From NCBI RefSeq assembly GCF_016612545.1, contig NZ_JAENRY010000043.1, positions 1 to 44,124 on the forward strand: a stretch of DNA of 44,124 nucleotides. Direction: 5' to 3'. Shown in pieces: positions 32,692-42,738 of this stretch. The notes below the pieces were generated by a model. The model saw nothing but the letters and a program-made list of their open reading frames with translations, had not been told where the DNA came from and made no database searches. Made by a program: the position numbers and the translations under genes. The first letter of the stretch is position 1. Every line of letters starts with the position of its first letter. The stretch is from Streptomyces sp. MBT65 (GTDB taxonomy: Bacteria; Actinomycetota; Actinomycetes; Streptomycetales; Streptomycetaceae).

Positions 32692-33819
32692 TCAGGAGCC
32701 CTCCGCCGCCTCGCGCTTTCGGCGTTGTTCCTCGAACAGGCGGAGGAACTCCTTCGCCTGTTCCTCCGCGATGCGTTGCTGCTCGATCTCCTCGTCGCTC
32801 AGCACCCGGTCCTCGTCGAACACGCCCTCCTCGCGGAGCTGTTGCTCCTGGACGCCGGTGGGCAGTTCGGGGTCGGGGTCGGAGGGGCGCGGGCCCTCGG
32901 GACCGTCCGGGCCGACCCGCACCAGGCGTTCGACGCGTACGATCCGGGTCCGGCAGCCGTCGATCACGATCTCGTTGCACCGCTCGGCGTCGATCCGGTC
33001 GGCCAGCCGCCCGTACTCCGCCTTCGTCTCCTCGTCGAGCTGCTCCATGACCGGTGCCATCACCCGCAGATAGTTGGTCAGCGAGTCCCGCGACCCCTGC
33101 GGGCTCGACTTCGTCATCTGCGTCGGCGCCCAGTGACCGTCCGAGAACTCGGCCGCCGTGAACTCCGCCGGCAGCAGCACACCCCCGGGATGCGTCTTCA
33201 GCGCGCGCCGCGAGTCCTTCCGCATGGCGGCGGGAGACGTGCCCGGCGCGTGGACCAGCGACAGCAGCTCCATCCGCAGGATGCCCTCGGACATCCCCGT
33301 CGGGGTGTACGGATCGATCACGAACCCCTTCGTAGGACCCTGGAATTCGTAGCCGTGCCCCACCTTCGCCGGGTCGGGGTCGGACGGCCGGGGCGGCTCA
33401 GGTCCTGTCGGCCCCATCCGGATGAACTGATCCGCCCGGATCACCCGGAACCGGCGGCCGAGCACCGTGAGTTCGTCCACGGCCTCCCAGTCCAGCCGCT
33501 CCGCACCCCGCAGCCACTCCCGCTGGGTCGCCGTGTCGCCGGCGTCCTCGGCGGCCCGGGCCAGTCCGCGGAAGGTCATGGCCATCGAGTCGCGGGCGCC
33601 CTGCGGGTAGGGGGTGGCGAAGAAGGAGACGATCCGCCAGCCGCCGGTCTCCAGCTCCTCGGCCACACCGAACACCGCGCCACCCCCGCCGAGGACGTTC
33701 GGATAGGCCTTGCGGGCCTGCCACGCCTCCACGTCCGCGAGCGCCGCCGCCGGGGCCTCCTGCAGCGCCTCCATCCTGATCATCCGGTACCCGGGAACCT
33801 GATCACCGTGCTCAGACAT
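32692..33819 (-). CDS. DUF5954 family protein
   Basis: A 375-residue soluble protein of the actinobacterial DUF5954 type, function unknown. Two related blocks are visible: RVIRADQFIRMGPTGPEPPR near the middle and RIVRVERLVRVGPDGPEGPR near the C-terminus, each followed by PSDPDP, showing an internal duplication. The end is a charged coiled-coil-like helix (DEEIEQQRIAEEQAKEFLRL). ATG 33817-33819 is used; GGAGG is present but only about 1 nt away, so a slightly different start is possible. Stands alone, divergent from the Nudix gene. Confidence 0.8.
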   Translation of the reverse strand: MSEHGDQVPGYRMIRMEALQEAPAAALADVEAWQARKAYPNVLGGGGAVFGVAEELETGGWRIVSFFATPYPQGARDSMAMTFRGLARAAEDAGDTATQREWLRGAERLDWEAVDELTVLGRRFRVIRADQFIRMGPTGPEPPRPSDPDPAKVGHGYEFQGPTKGFVIDPYTPTGMSEGILRMELLSLVHAPGTSPAAMRKDSRRALKTHPGGVLLPAEFTAAEFSDGHWAPTQMTKSSPQGSRDSLTNYLRVMAPVMEQLDEETKAEYGRLADRIDAERCNEIVIDGCRTRIVRVERLVRVGPDGPEGPRPSDPDPELPTGVQEQQLREEGVFDEDRVLSDEEIEQQRIAEEQAKEFLRLFEEQRRKREAAEGS

Positions 33820-33984
33820 GCCTCCAGCATGCCCGGACGCGGGGACAGCACGCGACGAATCAACGCAACCGGCACACCAGTTGGGCTCGCGAGGCACAGG
33901 ATCCGGCCAAGCGCCGCGCGCCCCGGGGTGATAGACGTCGGACATGAACAACATGATCGTCCCCTCCCGCCCGGCCGGTGCCCG

Positions 33985-34647
33985 ATGACCGCCGGCGCCG
34001 ACACCCCCGACCGCCGGGGCCGCACCGGCCTGCACCGCACCGGCCTCGACCTGACCGGCAACCCCCGCGTCAAGGTCCGCGACGTGACCCTGCTGTCCAG
34101 CCACTGGTACGTCGAGCGCACCACGACCTTCGACTTCCGGCACGCCGACGGCACCTGGACCACCCAGGAACGCGAGACCCACGACCGCGGCAACGGCGCC
34201 ACCCTGCTCCTCTACGACGCCGAGCGCGAAACGGTCCTGCTCACCCGCCAGTTCCGCTTCCCCGTGTATGTCAACGGCCACCCCGACGGCATGCTCGTCG
34301 AGACCCCGGGCGGACTCCTCGACGACGAGGACGAACACCCCGAGGAGGCCGTACGACGCGAGGTGGTGGAGGAGACCGGCCACACCGTCGGGGAGGTGGA
34401 GCACGTCTTCGACGTCTATATGAGCCCCGGCTCGGTCACCGAACGCATCGGTTTCTACGCCGCCTCCTACGGCCACTCGACCCGCACCCACGAGGGCGGA
34501 GGACTCCAGGACGAGGGCGAGGACATCGAGATCCTCGAACTGCCCTTCCGCAGAGCCCTGGAGATGATCCGCAGCGGCGAGATCGCCGACGCCAAGACCA
34601 TCATGCTGCTCCAATGGGCGGCGCTGGACGGCCCGTTCGCCAAGTAG
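33985..34647 (+). CDS. Nudix hydrolase, NudK-like
   Basis: A 220-residue Nudix protein. The Nudix box spans about 109-132 (GGLLDDED, then EEAVRREVVEETGH) and contains the metal-binding REVVEE. The N-terminal half (VRDVTLLSSHWYVERTTTFDF, DRGNGATLLLYDAER, VLLTRQFRFPVYVNG) and the later FDVYMSPGSVTERIGFY, then DEGEDIEILELPF, are as in E. coli NudK (GDP-mannose hydrolase) and the related ADP-ribose pyrophosphatases. The likely reaction is hydrolysis of a nucleoside diphosphate sugar to a sugar phosphate and NMP; the exact substrate is uncertain. ATG 33985 has a poor ribosome site. Confidence 0.88.
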   Translation: MTAGADTPDRRGRTGLHRTGLDLTGNPRVKVRDVTLLSSHWYVERTTTFDFRHADGTWTTQERETHDRGNGATLLLYDAERETVLLTRQFRFPVYVNGHPDGMLVETPGGLLDDEDEHPEEAVRREVVEETGHTVGEVEHVFDVYMSPGSVTERIGFYAASYGHSTRTHEGGGLQDEGEDIEILELPFRRALEMIRSGEIADAKTIMLLQWAALDGPFAK

Positions 34648-34659
34648 CCGCCGAGGGCC

Positions 34660-34690
34660 TTGACTTGAAGTGCGCTTCAACAGAAAGACT
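34660..34690 (+). promoter_or_regulatory. MerR-type operator and promoter of the aldo/keto reductase
   Basis: TTGACT (34660-34665) is a good -35 box. It runs into the perfect inverted repeat TTGAAG-TGCG-CTTCAA (34665-34680). AAGACT (34685-34690) could be a -10 at the long 19-nt spacing expected for promoters activated by MerR-family proteins. No MerR gene lies in the window. Confidence 0.6.
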
Positions 34691-34725
34691 CCCGTTCGCG
34701 CCCGGAGGACCGGGTGCGAACGGGA
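34690..34725 (+). other. Long hairpin in the leader of the aldo/keto reductase
   Basis: TCCCGTTCGC-G-CCCGG / CCGGG-T-GCGAACGGGA: 15 Watson-Crick pairs plus one G-U with a 4-nt loop (AGGA), ending in the GGGA that begins the ribosome site GGGAGGGAT. It might mask the ribosome site, or end transcripts from the Nudix gene. Confidence 0.6.
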
Positions 34726-34734
34726 GGGATCACC

Positions 34735-35733
34735 ATGAAGTACCGCACCATCGGCACCGATCCGGCCCACCGCCGTGAGGTGAGCGTGCTCGCGCTCGGC
34801 GCGATGCTGTTCGGCTCCCGCACCGACGAGGCGACCTCCTTCGCCGTGCTCGACCGCTACGTCGAGGCCGGCGGGAACTTCATCGACACGTCCGACAACT
34901 ACGCGTTCTGGGAGGACGGAAGCCAGGGCGGCCAGAGCGAGAAGCTGCTCGGACGGTGGCGGCGCAGCCGCGGCATCGGCGACGAGATCGTCATCGCCAC
35001 CAAGCTCGGCGCCCGCCCGCTGGCACCCGGCACGGGATTCGTCGACAACCCGGAGGGCCTCTCGGCGAAGGTCATCCGTGAGTCCGCCGAACGCAGCCGC
35101 GAACGCCTCGGCGTCGACAAACTCGACCTGCTCTACGCCCACATCGAGGACCCTGGCGTTCCGATACAGGAAACCGTCGAAGGATTCGCCGAGTTGGTAG
35201 CCGAGGGCACCGTCGGTCTCCTCGGCGTCAGCAACCACGCCGCCTGGCGCGTGGAACGGGCCCGCGCGCTCGCCGCCGCGGCCGGACTGCCCGGCTACGA
35301 GGTGCTCCAGTACCAGCACAGTTATCTGCGCCCCCGGACCGACGTAGCGTCCGGGCTCTTCCCCGACGGCAGCCTCGGCAGCGCGGGACCGGACCTGCTG
35401 GGCTATCTGCGCGCCGAGCCCGCCCTCACCCTGGTCGCCTACTCACCCTTGCTGGCCGGCGCCTACACACGCCAGGACAAACCCCTGAGTGCCGAGTACG
35501 ACCACCCCGGCACCTCGACCCGGCTCGCCGTACTGCGCGAGGTGGCGCGGGACACCGGCGCGAGCGTCAACCAGGTCGTCCTGGCTTGGCAGTTGGGCGG
35601 TCCGCTGCCGATCGTCCCGCTCGCCGGGGCCTCGTCGGTGGCCCAGTTGGAGGAGAACCTCGCGGCCGTGGACCTGGAACTGACGGCGGAGCAGCGCGCA
35701 CGCCTGGACTCCGCCGTCCCGGTCAGGGCCTGA
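34735..35733 (+). CDS. Aldo/keto reductase
   Basis: A 332-residue NADPH-dependent oxidoreductase with the (beta/alpha)8 aldo/keto reductase fold. The catalytic tetrad is visible: Asp51 and Tyr56 (FIDTSDNYAFW), Lys90 (ATKLG) and His136 (LYAHIED). GVSNHAAW and the C-terminal cofactor region PIVPLAGASSVAQLEENL also fit. ATG 34735 follows GGGAGGGAT. Likely reduces an aldehyde or ketone; the substrate is unknown. A MerR-type operator in front suggests induction by an effector or stress. Its 3' end overlaps the converging gntR gene by 11 nt, so it is not part of the inositol operon. Confidence 0.92.
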   Translation: MKYRTIGTDPAHRREVSVLALGAMLFGSRTDEATSFAVLDRYVEAGGNFIDTSDNYAFWEDGSQGGQSEKLLGRWRRSRGIGDEIVIATKLGARPLAPGTGFVDNPEGLSAKVIRESAERSRERLGVDKLDLLYAHIEDPGVPIQETVEGFAELVAEGTVGLLGVSNHAAWRVERARALAAAAGLPGYEVLQYQHSYLRPRTDVASGLFPDGSLGSAGPDLLGYLRAEPALTLVAYSPLLAGAYTRQDKPLSAEYDHPGTSTRLAVLREVARDTGASVNQVVLAWQLGGPLPIVPLAGASSVAQLEENLAAVDLELTAEQRARLDSAVPVRA

Positions 35734-36508
35734 CCAGCAACTGGAAGTCGAACGCGTAGCGCGACGCCCGGTAGATGTGCGTCCCGTACTCGACCGCCCG
35801 CCCGGTGTCGTCGTACGCCGTGCGCTGCATGGTGAGCAGCGCCGCGCTCTCCTTCTCGTCGAGGCGGGCCGCCTCCTCGGGGGTCGCCGAGCGCGCGCCT
35901 ATCGTCTGGCGGGCACTGTGCAGGGTGATGCCGGCGGTGCGCAGCATCCGGTACAGGCCCGTCGACTCCAGCCGGTCGGTGTCGAGTTGGAGCAGGTTCG
36001 ACGGGAGGTAGTTGCACAGGAACGCCACCGGCTGGCCGTGCGTGGAACGCAGCCGCTCCAGGAGGGTGACCTCGCTGCCCTCCGGGACGCCGAGGGCGGC
36101 CGCGACATCCGCGGTCGCGGGCACGCCCTCGTTGCGCAGCACCGTCGTGGTCGGGCCCTGTCCGGCCGACTCCAGGTCGTCGTAGAGGCTGCTGAGTTCC
36201 AGCGGTCTCTTCACCTGGCTGTGCACGACCTGCGTGCCGACCCCCCGCCGCCGGACCAACAGCCCCTTGTCCACAAGGGATTGGATGGCCTGGCGGACGG
36301 TGGGGCGGGACAGGCCCAGGCGTACGGACAGGTCGATCTCGTTGCCCAGGAGGTTGCCCGGTGCCAGGGCCCCGTGCTCGATCGCCGCCTCCAGCTGCTG
36401 CGCGAGCTGGTAGTACAGCGGCACCGGACTGTTGCGGTCCAGGGCGAAATGCAGGGCATCGAGCGGGGACCCGGCCACGGCGCGCGAGTAGTCACCGGTC
36501 TTCGCCAC
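35723..36508 (-). CDS. GntR-family (HutC type) regulator of the inositol operon
   Basis: A 261-residue transcription factor. A winged-helix DNA-binding domain (about 28-95: LYYQLAQQLEAAIEHGALAPG, SRPTVRQAIQSLVDKGLLVR) is followed by a UTRA ligand domain (about 115-255: TLLERLRSTHGQPVAFLCNY, TMQRTAYDDTGRAVEYG). GTG 36506-36508 follows GGAGGTG. It is the last gene of the iol operon, 32 nt after iolA, so it probably acts as a repressor that controls its own operon and releases DNA on binding an inositol-derived phosphate. The ligand is inferred from context. Confidence 0.88.
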   Translation of the reverse strand: MAKTGDYSRAVAGSPLDALHFALDRNSPVPLYYQLAQQLEAAIEHGALAPGNLLGNEIDLSVRLGLSRPTVRQAIQSLVDKGLLVRRRGVGTQVVHSQVKRPLELSSLYDDLESAGQGPTTTVLRNEGVPATADVAAALGVPEGSEVTLLERLRSTHGQPVAFLCNYLPSNLLQLDTDRLESTGLYRMLRTAGITLHSARQTIGARSATPEEAARLDEKESAALLTMQRTAYDDTGRAVEYGTHIYRASRYAFDFQLLVRP

Positions 36509-36540
36509 AGGGGCACCTCCTCACGGATCGTGACGGGTTG

Positions 36541-38034
<1,494 letters not shown>

Positions 38035-38063
38035 GGTGCGAGTGCCTTTCGGGGGAGGGGAGT

Positions 38064-39941
38064 TCAGAGGTGGCGGCGACGGTCGGCGACCTGGCGGTCG
38101 TACTCCTCGCGGGCCTCTACGGCCGATGCGCGCGAGGCGGTCTCGGCGACCGGTACGTCCCACCAGGCCTCGGCCGGGGGAGCGGTCGGGGTGGCGATGT
38201 CGGTCTCGACGTAGACACAGGTCGGCCGGTCGGAGGCGCGGGCGGTGGCCAGTGCCTCGCGCAGTTCGCGCACGGTCTTGGGACGCAGGACGTCCATGCC
38301 GAGGCTGGCCGCGTTGGCGGCGAGGTCGACCGGGAGCGGGGCGCCGGAGAAGGTGCCGTCGGCCGCGCGGTAGCGGTAGGCGGTGCCGAAGCGCTCGCCG
38401 CCGACGGACTCGGAGAGACCGCCGATGGAGGCGTAGCCGTGGTTCTGGATCAGGACCAGGTTGACGGGGAGGCCCTCCTGGACCGCCGTGACGATCTCCG
38501 TCGGCATCATCAGGTAGGTGCCGTCGCCGACCAGCGACCAGACGGGGGTGTCGGGGGCGGCCTGCTGGACGCCGATGCCGGCCGGGATCTCGTAGCCCAT
38601 GCAGGAGTAGCCGTATTCGAGGTGGTACTGGCGGGGGCTGCGGGCTCGCCAGAGCTTGTGCAGGTCGCCGGGGAGGGAACCGGCCGCGTTGATCACCACG
38701 TCGTCGTCGCCGACGATCGCGTCGAGGGCGCCGAGGAGTTGGGTCTGGGTCGGTACGGCGTTCTCGTCGGGGGCGGTGAACGCGGTGTCAACGACCTGCT
38801 CCCACCGCTCCTTGCCCGCGCGGTACTCGGCCTCGTAAACCGAGTTCACACGGTGATCGGCGAGTGCCTCGGTCAACGCGGTGAGCCCCGCCCGCGCGTC
38901 GCACACCAGGGTGCGTGCCGCCAGCTTGTGGGCGTCGAACGCGGCGATGTTGAGGTTGACGAACCGGACGGCAGGGTTCTGGAAGAGCGTGTTCGACGCC
39001 GTCGTGAAGTCCGTGTAGCGGGTGCCGACGCCGATCACCAGGTCCGCCGTGCGCGCGATGTCGTCGCTGACCGCCGTGCCGGTGTGGCCGATGCCGCCGA
39101 GGTCGGCCGGGTGGTCGTACCGGAGCGATCCCTTGCCCGCCTGGGTGGAGGCGACCGGGATGCCGGTGGCGTCCACCAGGGCCTTCAGCGCGTCCTCGGC
39201 CTGGCTGTGGTGGACGCCGCCGCCCGCGACGATCACCGGGCGCTCGGCGGACCGGATCGCCGCGACGGCCTCCGTCAGCTCGAAGGCGTCCGGCGCGGGA
39301 CGCCGTACGTGCCACACGCGGTCGGCGAAGAACTCCTCCGGCCAGTCGTGGGCCTCGGCCTGAACGTCCTGCGGGAGAGCCAGAGTCACTGCTCCGGTCT
39401 CCACCGGGTCGGCCAACACGCGCATCGCGTTCAGCGCGGCCGGGATCAGTGCCTCGGGGCGGGAGATCCGGTCGAAGTAGCGGGAGACCGGGCGCAGTGT
39501 GTCGTTGACCGAGAGGTCCGCCTCGACCGGGTGCTCCAACTGCTGGAGCAGCGGGTCGGCGGCGCGGGTCGCGAAGTAGTCGCCGGGGAGGAGCAGGACC
39601 GGCAGACGGTTGATGGTGGCGAGCGCGGCGCCCGTGACCAGGTTGGTGGCGCCGGGGCCGATGGACGTGGTGACGGCCTGCGCGGAGAGGCGGTCGAGCT
39701 GGCGGGCGTACCCAACTGCCGCGTGAACCATGGCCTGTTCGTTGCGGCCCTGGTGGAACGGCATCGTGTCCTCGCCGGCCTCCAACAGCGCCTGACCGAG
39801 TCCGGCAACGTTGCCATGGCCGAAGATGCCCCAGGTGCCGGCGATCAACCGGTGCCGTACGCCGTCGCGTTCGGTGTACTGGACCGACAGGAACTGCACC
39901 AGGGCCTGCGCGACGGTCAGGCGGCGGGTGGGGGTGGTCAT
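38064..39941 (-). CDS. iolD: 3D-(3,5/4)-trihydroxycyclohexane-1,2-dione acylhydrolase
   Basis: A 625-residue thiamine-diphosphate enzyme that opens the ring of the inosose dehydration product to give 5-deoxyglucuronate. Glu68 in GRNEQAMVHAA is the cofactor-activating glutamate, and the metal/diphosphate motif begins GDGTYLMMP (Asp473) and ends near LIQNHGY. The N-terminus (LTVAQALVQFLSVQYTERDG, GTWGIFGHGNVAGLGQAL) is typical of IolD. ATG 39939-39941 overlaps the iolB stop by 4 nt (ATGA), indicating translational coupling; GGAGAAG precedes it. Confidence 0.95.
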   Translation of the reverse strand: MTTPTRRLTVAQALVQFLSVQYTERDGVRHRLIAGTWGIFGHGNVAGLGQALLEAGEDTMPFHQGRNEQAMVHAAVGYARQLDRLSAQAVTTSIGPGATNLVTGAALATINRLPVLLLPGDYFATRAADPLLQQLEHPVEADLSVNDTLRPVSRYFDRISRPEALIPAALNAMRVLADPVETGAVTLALPQDVQAEAHDWPEEFFADRVWHVRRPAPDAFELTEAVAAIRSAERPVIVAGGGVHHSQAEDALKALVDATGIPVASTQAGKGSLRYDHPADLGGIGHTGTAVSDDIARTADLVIGVGTRYTDFTTASNTLFQNPAVRFVNLNIAAFDAHKLAARTLVCDARAGLTALTEALADHRVNSVYEAEYRAGKERWEQVVDTAFTAPDENAVPTQTQLLGALDAIVGDDDVVINAAGSLPGDLHKLWRARSPRQYHLEYGYSCMGYEIPAGIGVQQAAPDTPVWSLVGDGTYLMMPTEIVTAVQEGLPVNLVLIQNHGYASIGGLSESVGGERFGTAYRYRAADGTFSGAPLPVDLAANAASLGMDVLRPKTVRELREALATARASDRPTCVYVETDIATPTAPPAEAWWDVPVAETASRASAVEAREEYDRQVADRRRHL

Positions 39942-40837
39942 GAGGACTTCTCCGGTGCCGTGTAGAGGGGGAGGCGGGGGTCGACGGGCTGCTCGGGCCA
40001 AGTGCCGCGCACCCAGGCGTGATCGGGGTGGTCGCAGATCAGCCAGGAGCGGTCCTCGTCCGGGCCCGCCATGACGTTGAGGTAGTACATGTGGTGGCCG
40101 GGCACCGCCATCGAGGGCCCGTGCCAGCCGTCCGGGATCAACACGACGTCCCCGCCCCGGACTTCGGCCAGGACGTCGGTGTTACGGCCCTGTCCGGACG
40201 GCGAGACGCGCTGGTAGCCCAGTCCCGGGGTGCCCTCGTGGTCGGCGAACTCGAAGTAGTAGACCTCTTCGAGGACGGACTCCTCACCGGGCCGGTGCTC
40301 GTCGTGCTTGTGCGGCGGGAAGGAGGACCAGTTGCCGCCCGGCGTGATCACCTCGACCGCGATGAGCTTGTCGCACTCGAAGACCCCGGCCGCGCCGAAG
40401 TTGTTGACCTGGCGGCTGCTGTTGCCGGTGCCGCGCAGCTCCACCGGCACCGACGAGGCCGGGCCGTAACGGGCGGGCAGCCGGCGCGTGCAGCGGGCGC
40501 CGGTCAGCGCGAAGCGGCCACCGCCGGCCGACGAGATCGTCGTACGGGCATCCCTCGGGACGTACGCGAAGTCGCTCACGGACGTGAACACGCTCTCGCG
40601 GCCGTGGAGTTCGAAGGTGTCGTGGCCGAAGTCGTCGGCGGCGGCGACCGTGCAGGCGCCGGCGAGCGGGACGACGATCCACTCGCTGTCGTCGGTGTCG
40701 AAGGTGTGCGTGCCGCCCGGGGGCAGCTCCAGGACCCGCAGACTGGAGTAGCCCCAGGCCGCCGACTCGGGGGTGACGTCCACGACGTAGGGGCCGCCGA
40801 GGGCCTTGCCCGCGGGAAGGTGGTACGCGCTCGTCAT
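39938..40837 (-). CDS. iolB: 5-deoxy-glucuronate isomerase
   Basis: A 299-residue bicupin that isomerises 5-deoxyglucuronate to 2-deoxy-5-ketogluconate. The metal site is visible in FPPHKHDEH followed by EEVYYFEF; VVLIPDGWHGPSMAVPGHHMYYLNV is the conserved second cupin part. ATG 40835-40837 follows GGAGGC. It lies 14 nt after the aldolase gene and overlaps iolD by 4 nt, in the right order for the pathway. Confidence 0.95.
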   Translation of the reverse strand: MTSAYHLPAGKALGGPYVVDVTPESAAWGYSSLRVLELPPGGTHTFDTDDSEWIVVPLAGACTVAAADDFGHDTFELHGRESVFTSVSDFAYVPRDARTTISSAGGGRFALTGARCTRRLPARYGPASSVPVELRGTGNSSRQVNNFGAAGVFECDKLIAVEVITPGGNWSSFPPHKHDEHRPGEESVLEEVYYFEFADHEGTPGLGYQRVSPSGQGRNTDVLAEVRGGDVVLIPDGWHGPSMAVPGHHMYYLNVMAGPDEDRSWLICDHPDHAWVRGTWPEQPVDPRLPLYTAPEKSS

Positions 40838-40851
40838 CGTGTGCCTCCGGT

Positions 40852-41730
40852 TCACAACAGACCCACGGCGGTGTCCACCGCCGCTTCCACGCCGCCGTCG
40901 GCGGGGTACAGCAGGGAGCGGCCCACGACCAGGCCCTGGACGGTGGGCAGGCGCAGCGCCTTGCGCCACTTCTCGTACGCGCCCTCCTGGTCGTCGCCGA
41001 CCTCGCCGCCGAGCAGCACCGCCGGCAGCGTCGAGGTCTCCAGGACCTCGGCCATGTCGTCCGGGTCGTCGGTGACGGGCAGTTTCAGCCAGGTGTAGGC
41101 CGACGTCCCGCCCAGGCCCGAGGAGATGGCGATCGAGCGGGTCACGGCCTCCGCGGACAGGTCGTTGCGGACCTTGCCGTCGACCCGGCGGGAGATGAAC
41201 GGCTCGACGAACAGGGGGAGTTGGCGGGCCGCCATGTCGTCGACGGCGCGGGCCGTGGACTCCAGGGTGGTCAGCGAGCCCGGGTCGTCGTAGTCGATGC
41301 GGAGCAGCAGCTTGCCCGCGTCGAAGCGGAGCCGTTCGATGTCCTCGGCGCGATGGCCGGTGAACCGGTCGTCCATCTCGAACGCGGCGCCGGACAGGCC
41401 GCCGCGGTTCATCGAGCCCATCACGACCTTGCCCTCCAGGACCCCGAGCAGGAGCAGGTCCTCGAGTATGTCGGCGGTGGCGAGCACCCCGTCGACACCC
41501 GGCCGGGACAGTGCCACGCACAGGCGTTCCAGCAGGTCGGCGCGGTTCGCCATGGCCGTACGGCGGTCGCCGACGCCGAGCGCGCCGCGGGCCGGGTGGT
41601 CGGCGGCCACGATCATCAGGCGACCGCTGTCACCGAGCAGCGGGCGGCGGACCCGGCGGGCGGCCGCCTCGGCGATCGCCTCCGGGTGCCGGGCTCTGAC
41701 CGTGACCAGGTCGGGGATGCTGATGCTCAA
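40852..41730 (-). CDS. Cgl0159-like (beta/alpha)8 aldolase of the inositol operon
   Basis: A 292-residue TIM-barrel protein of the DeoC/LacD-type aldolase superfamily (actinobacterial Cgl0159 family). Features: RLMIVAADHPARGALGVG, GVDGVLATADILEDLLLLG, MGSMNRGGL, and the strand YTWLKLPV whose Lys could form the Schiff base of a class I aldolase. Start is TTG 41728-41730 with CGGAG upstream. Lying between iolC and iolB, it probably splits 2-deoxy-5-ketogluconate 6-phosphate to dihydroxyacetone phosphate and malonate semialdehyde, the IolJ step; no other aldolase gene is in the operon. The exact reaction is inferred. Confidence 0.85.
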   Translation of the reverse strand: MSISIPDLVTVRARHPEAIAEAAARRVRRPLLGDSGRLMIVAADHPARGALGVGDRRTAMANRADLLERLCVALSRPGVDGVLATADILEDLLLLGVLEGKVVMGSMNRGGLSGAAFEMDDRFTGHRAEDIERLRFDAGKLLLRIDYDDPGSLTTLESTARAVDDMAARQLPLFVEPFISRRVDGKVRNDLSAEAVTRSIAISSGLGGTSAYTWLKLPVTDDPDDMAEVLETSTLPAVLLGGEVGDDQEGAYEKWRKALRLPTVQGLVVGRSLLYPADGGVEAAVDTAVGLL

Positions 41731-41769
41731 GAGAAACTCCGTTCGGGGAAGGCTCGGGCGGTCACGGGG

Positions 41770-42738
41770 TCAGCCGCCCACGCGTGCGCCGGCGAGGAGG
41801 TCCTCGACCTCGGACTCGGTGGGCATCGCGGTGGAACAGGCGAGACGGGAGGCGACGAGGGCGCCCGCCGCGTTGGCGTACCGCATGGTGGTCTCCAGGT
41901 CCCAGCCGGCCAGCAGTCCGTGGCACAGCGAGCCGCCGAAGGCGTCGCCCGCGCCGAGGCCGTTGAGCACCTCGACCGGGACCGGCGGCACCTCGGCGGT
42001 CGTGCCGTCGCGGTGCACGGCCAGGACGCCCTTGGGGCCCTGCTTGACGACGGCCAGCTCCACGCCCGCGTCCAGCAGCGCCTGCGCGCAGGCGCGGGGC
42101 TCACGGAGGCCGGTGGCGATCTCGCACTCGTCGAGGTTGCCGACCGCGACCGTCGCGTGCCGCAGCGCCTCCGCGTAGTACGGGCGGGCCTCCTCCGGGT
42201 CCTTCCAGAACATCGGGCGCCAGTCCAGGTCGAAGACCGTGGTGCCCGCCTTCTCGCGCGCCTTGAGGGCGGCCAGCGTGGCGGAGCGGCTCGGCTCCTC
42301 GCTCAGACCCGTGCCGGTGATCCAGAAGACGCGGGCCTGGCGGATCGCGAAGTAGTCCAGCTCGTCGGTGTGGATCTCCAGGTCGGGCGCCTTGGGCTGC
42401 CGGTAGAAGTACAGCGGGAAGTCGTCCGGCGGGAAGATCTCGCAGAAGGTGACCGGGGTCGGGTAGTCCGCGACGGGCGTGACCCAGCGGTCGTCCACCC
42501 CGAAGTCCTTGAGGGCCTCGTGCAGATACGTCCCGAAGGGGTCGTCGCCGGTGCGGGTGATCACCGCGGTGCTGCGGCCGAGCCGGGCGGCGGCGACCGC
42601 CACGTTGCTGGCCGAACCGCCGAGGAACTTCCCGAAGGTCTCCACCTGCGCCAGCGGTACGCCGGACTGCAGCGGGTAGAGATCGACCCCGATGCGGCCC
42701 ATGGTGATGAGATCGAAGGGCTGGGCTGACTCGGCCAT
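41770..42738 (-). CDS. iolC: 5-dehydro-2-deoxygluconokinase
   Basis: A 322-residue PfkB-family sugar kinase that phosphorylates 2-deoxy-5-ketogluconate with ATP. PfkB signature 1 is GKFLGGSASNVAVAAARLG; signature 2 is NGLGAGDAFGGSLCHGLL with catalytic Asp265. IolC-typical segments are FPPDDFPLYFYRQPKAPDL and VFDLDWRPMFWKDP. ATG 42736-42738 is chosen since GAGGAG lies 8 nt upstream; a GTG at 42747 is less likely. First gene of the six-gene operon, 39 nt before the aldolase. Confidence 0.95.
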   Translation of the reverse strand: MAESAQPFDLITMGRIGVDLYPLQSGVPLAQVETFGKFLGGSASNVAVAAARLGRSTAVITRTGDDPFGTYLHEALKDFGVDDRWVTPVADYPTPVTFCEIFPPDDFPLYFYRQPKAPDLEIHTDELDYFAIRQARVFWITGTGLSEEPSRSATLAALKAREKAGTTVFDLDWRPMFWKDPEEARPYYAEALRHATVAVGNLDECEIATGLREPRACAQALLDAGVELAVVKQGPKGVLAVHRDGTTAEVPPVPVEVLNGLGAGDAFGGSLCHGLLAGWDLETTMRYANAAGALVASRLACSTAMPTESEVEDLLAGARVGG

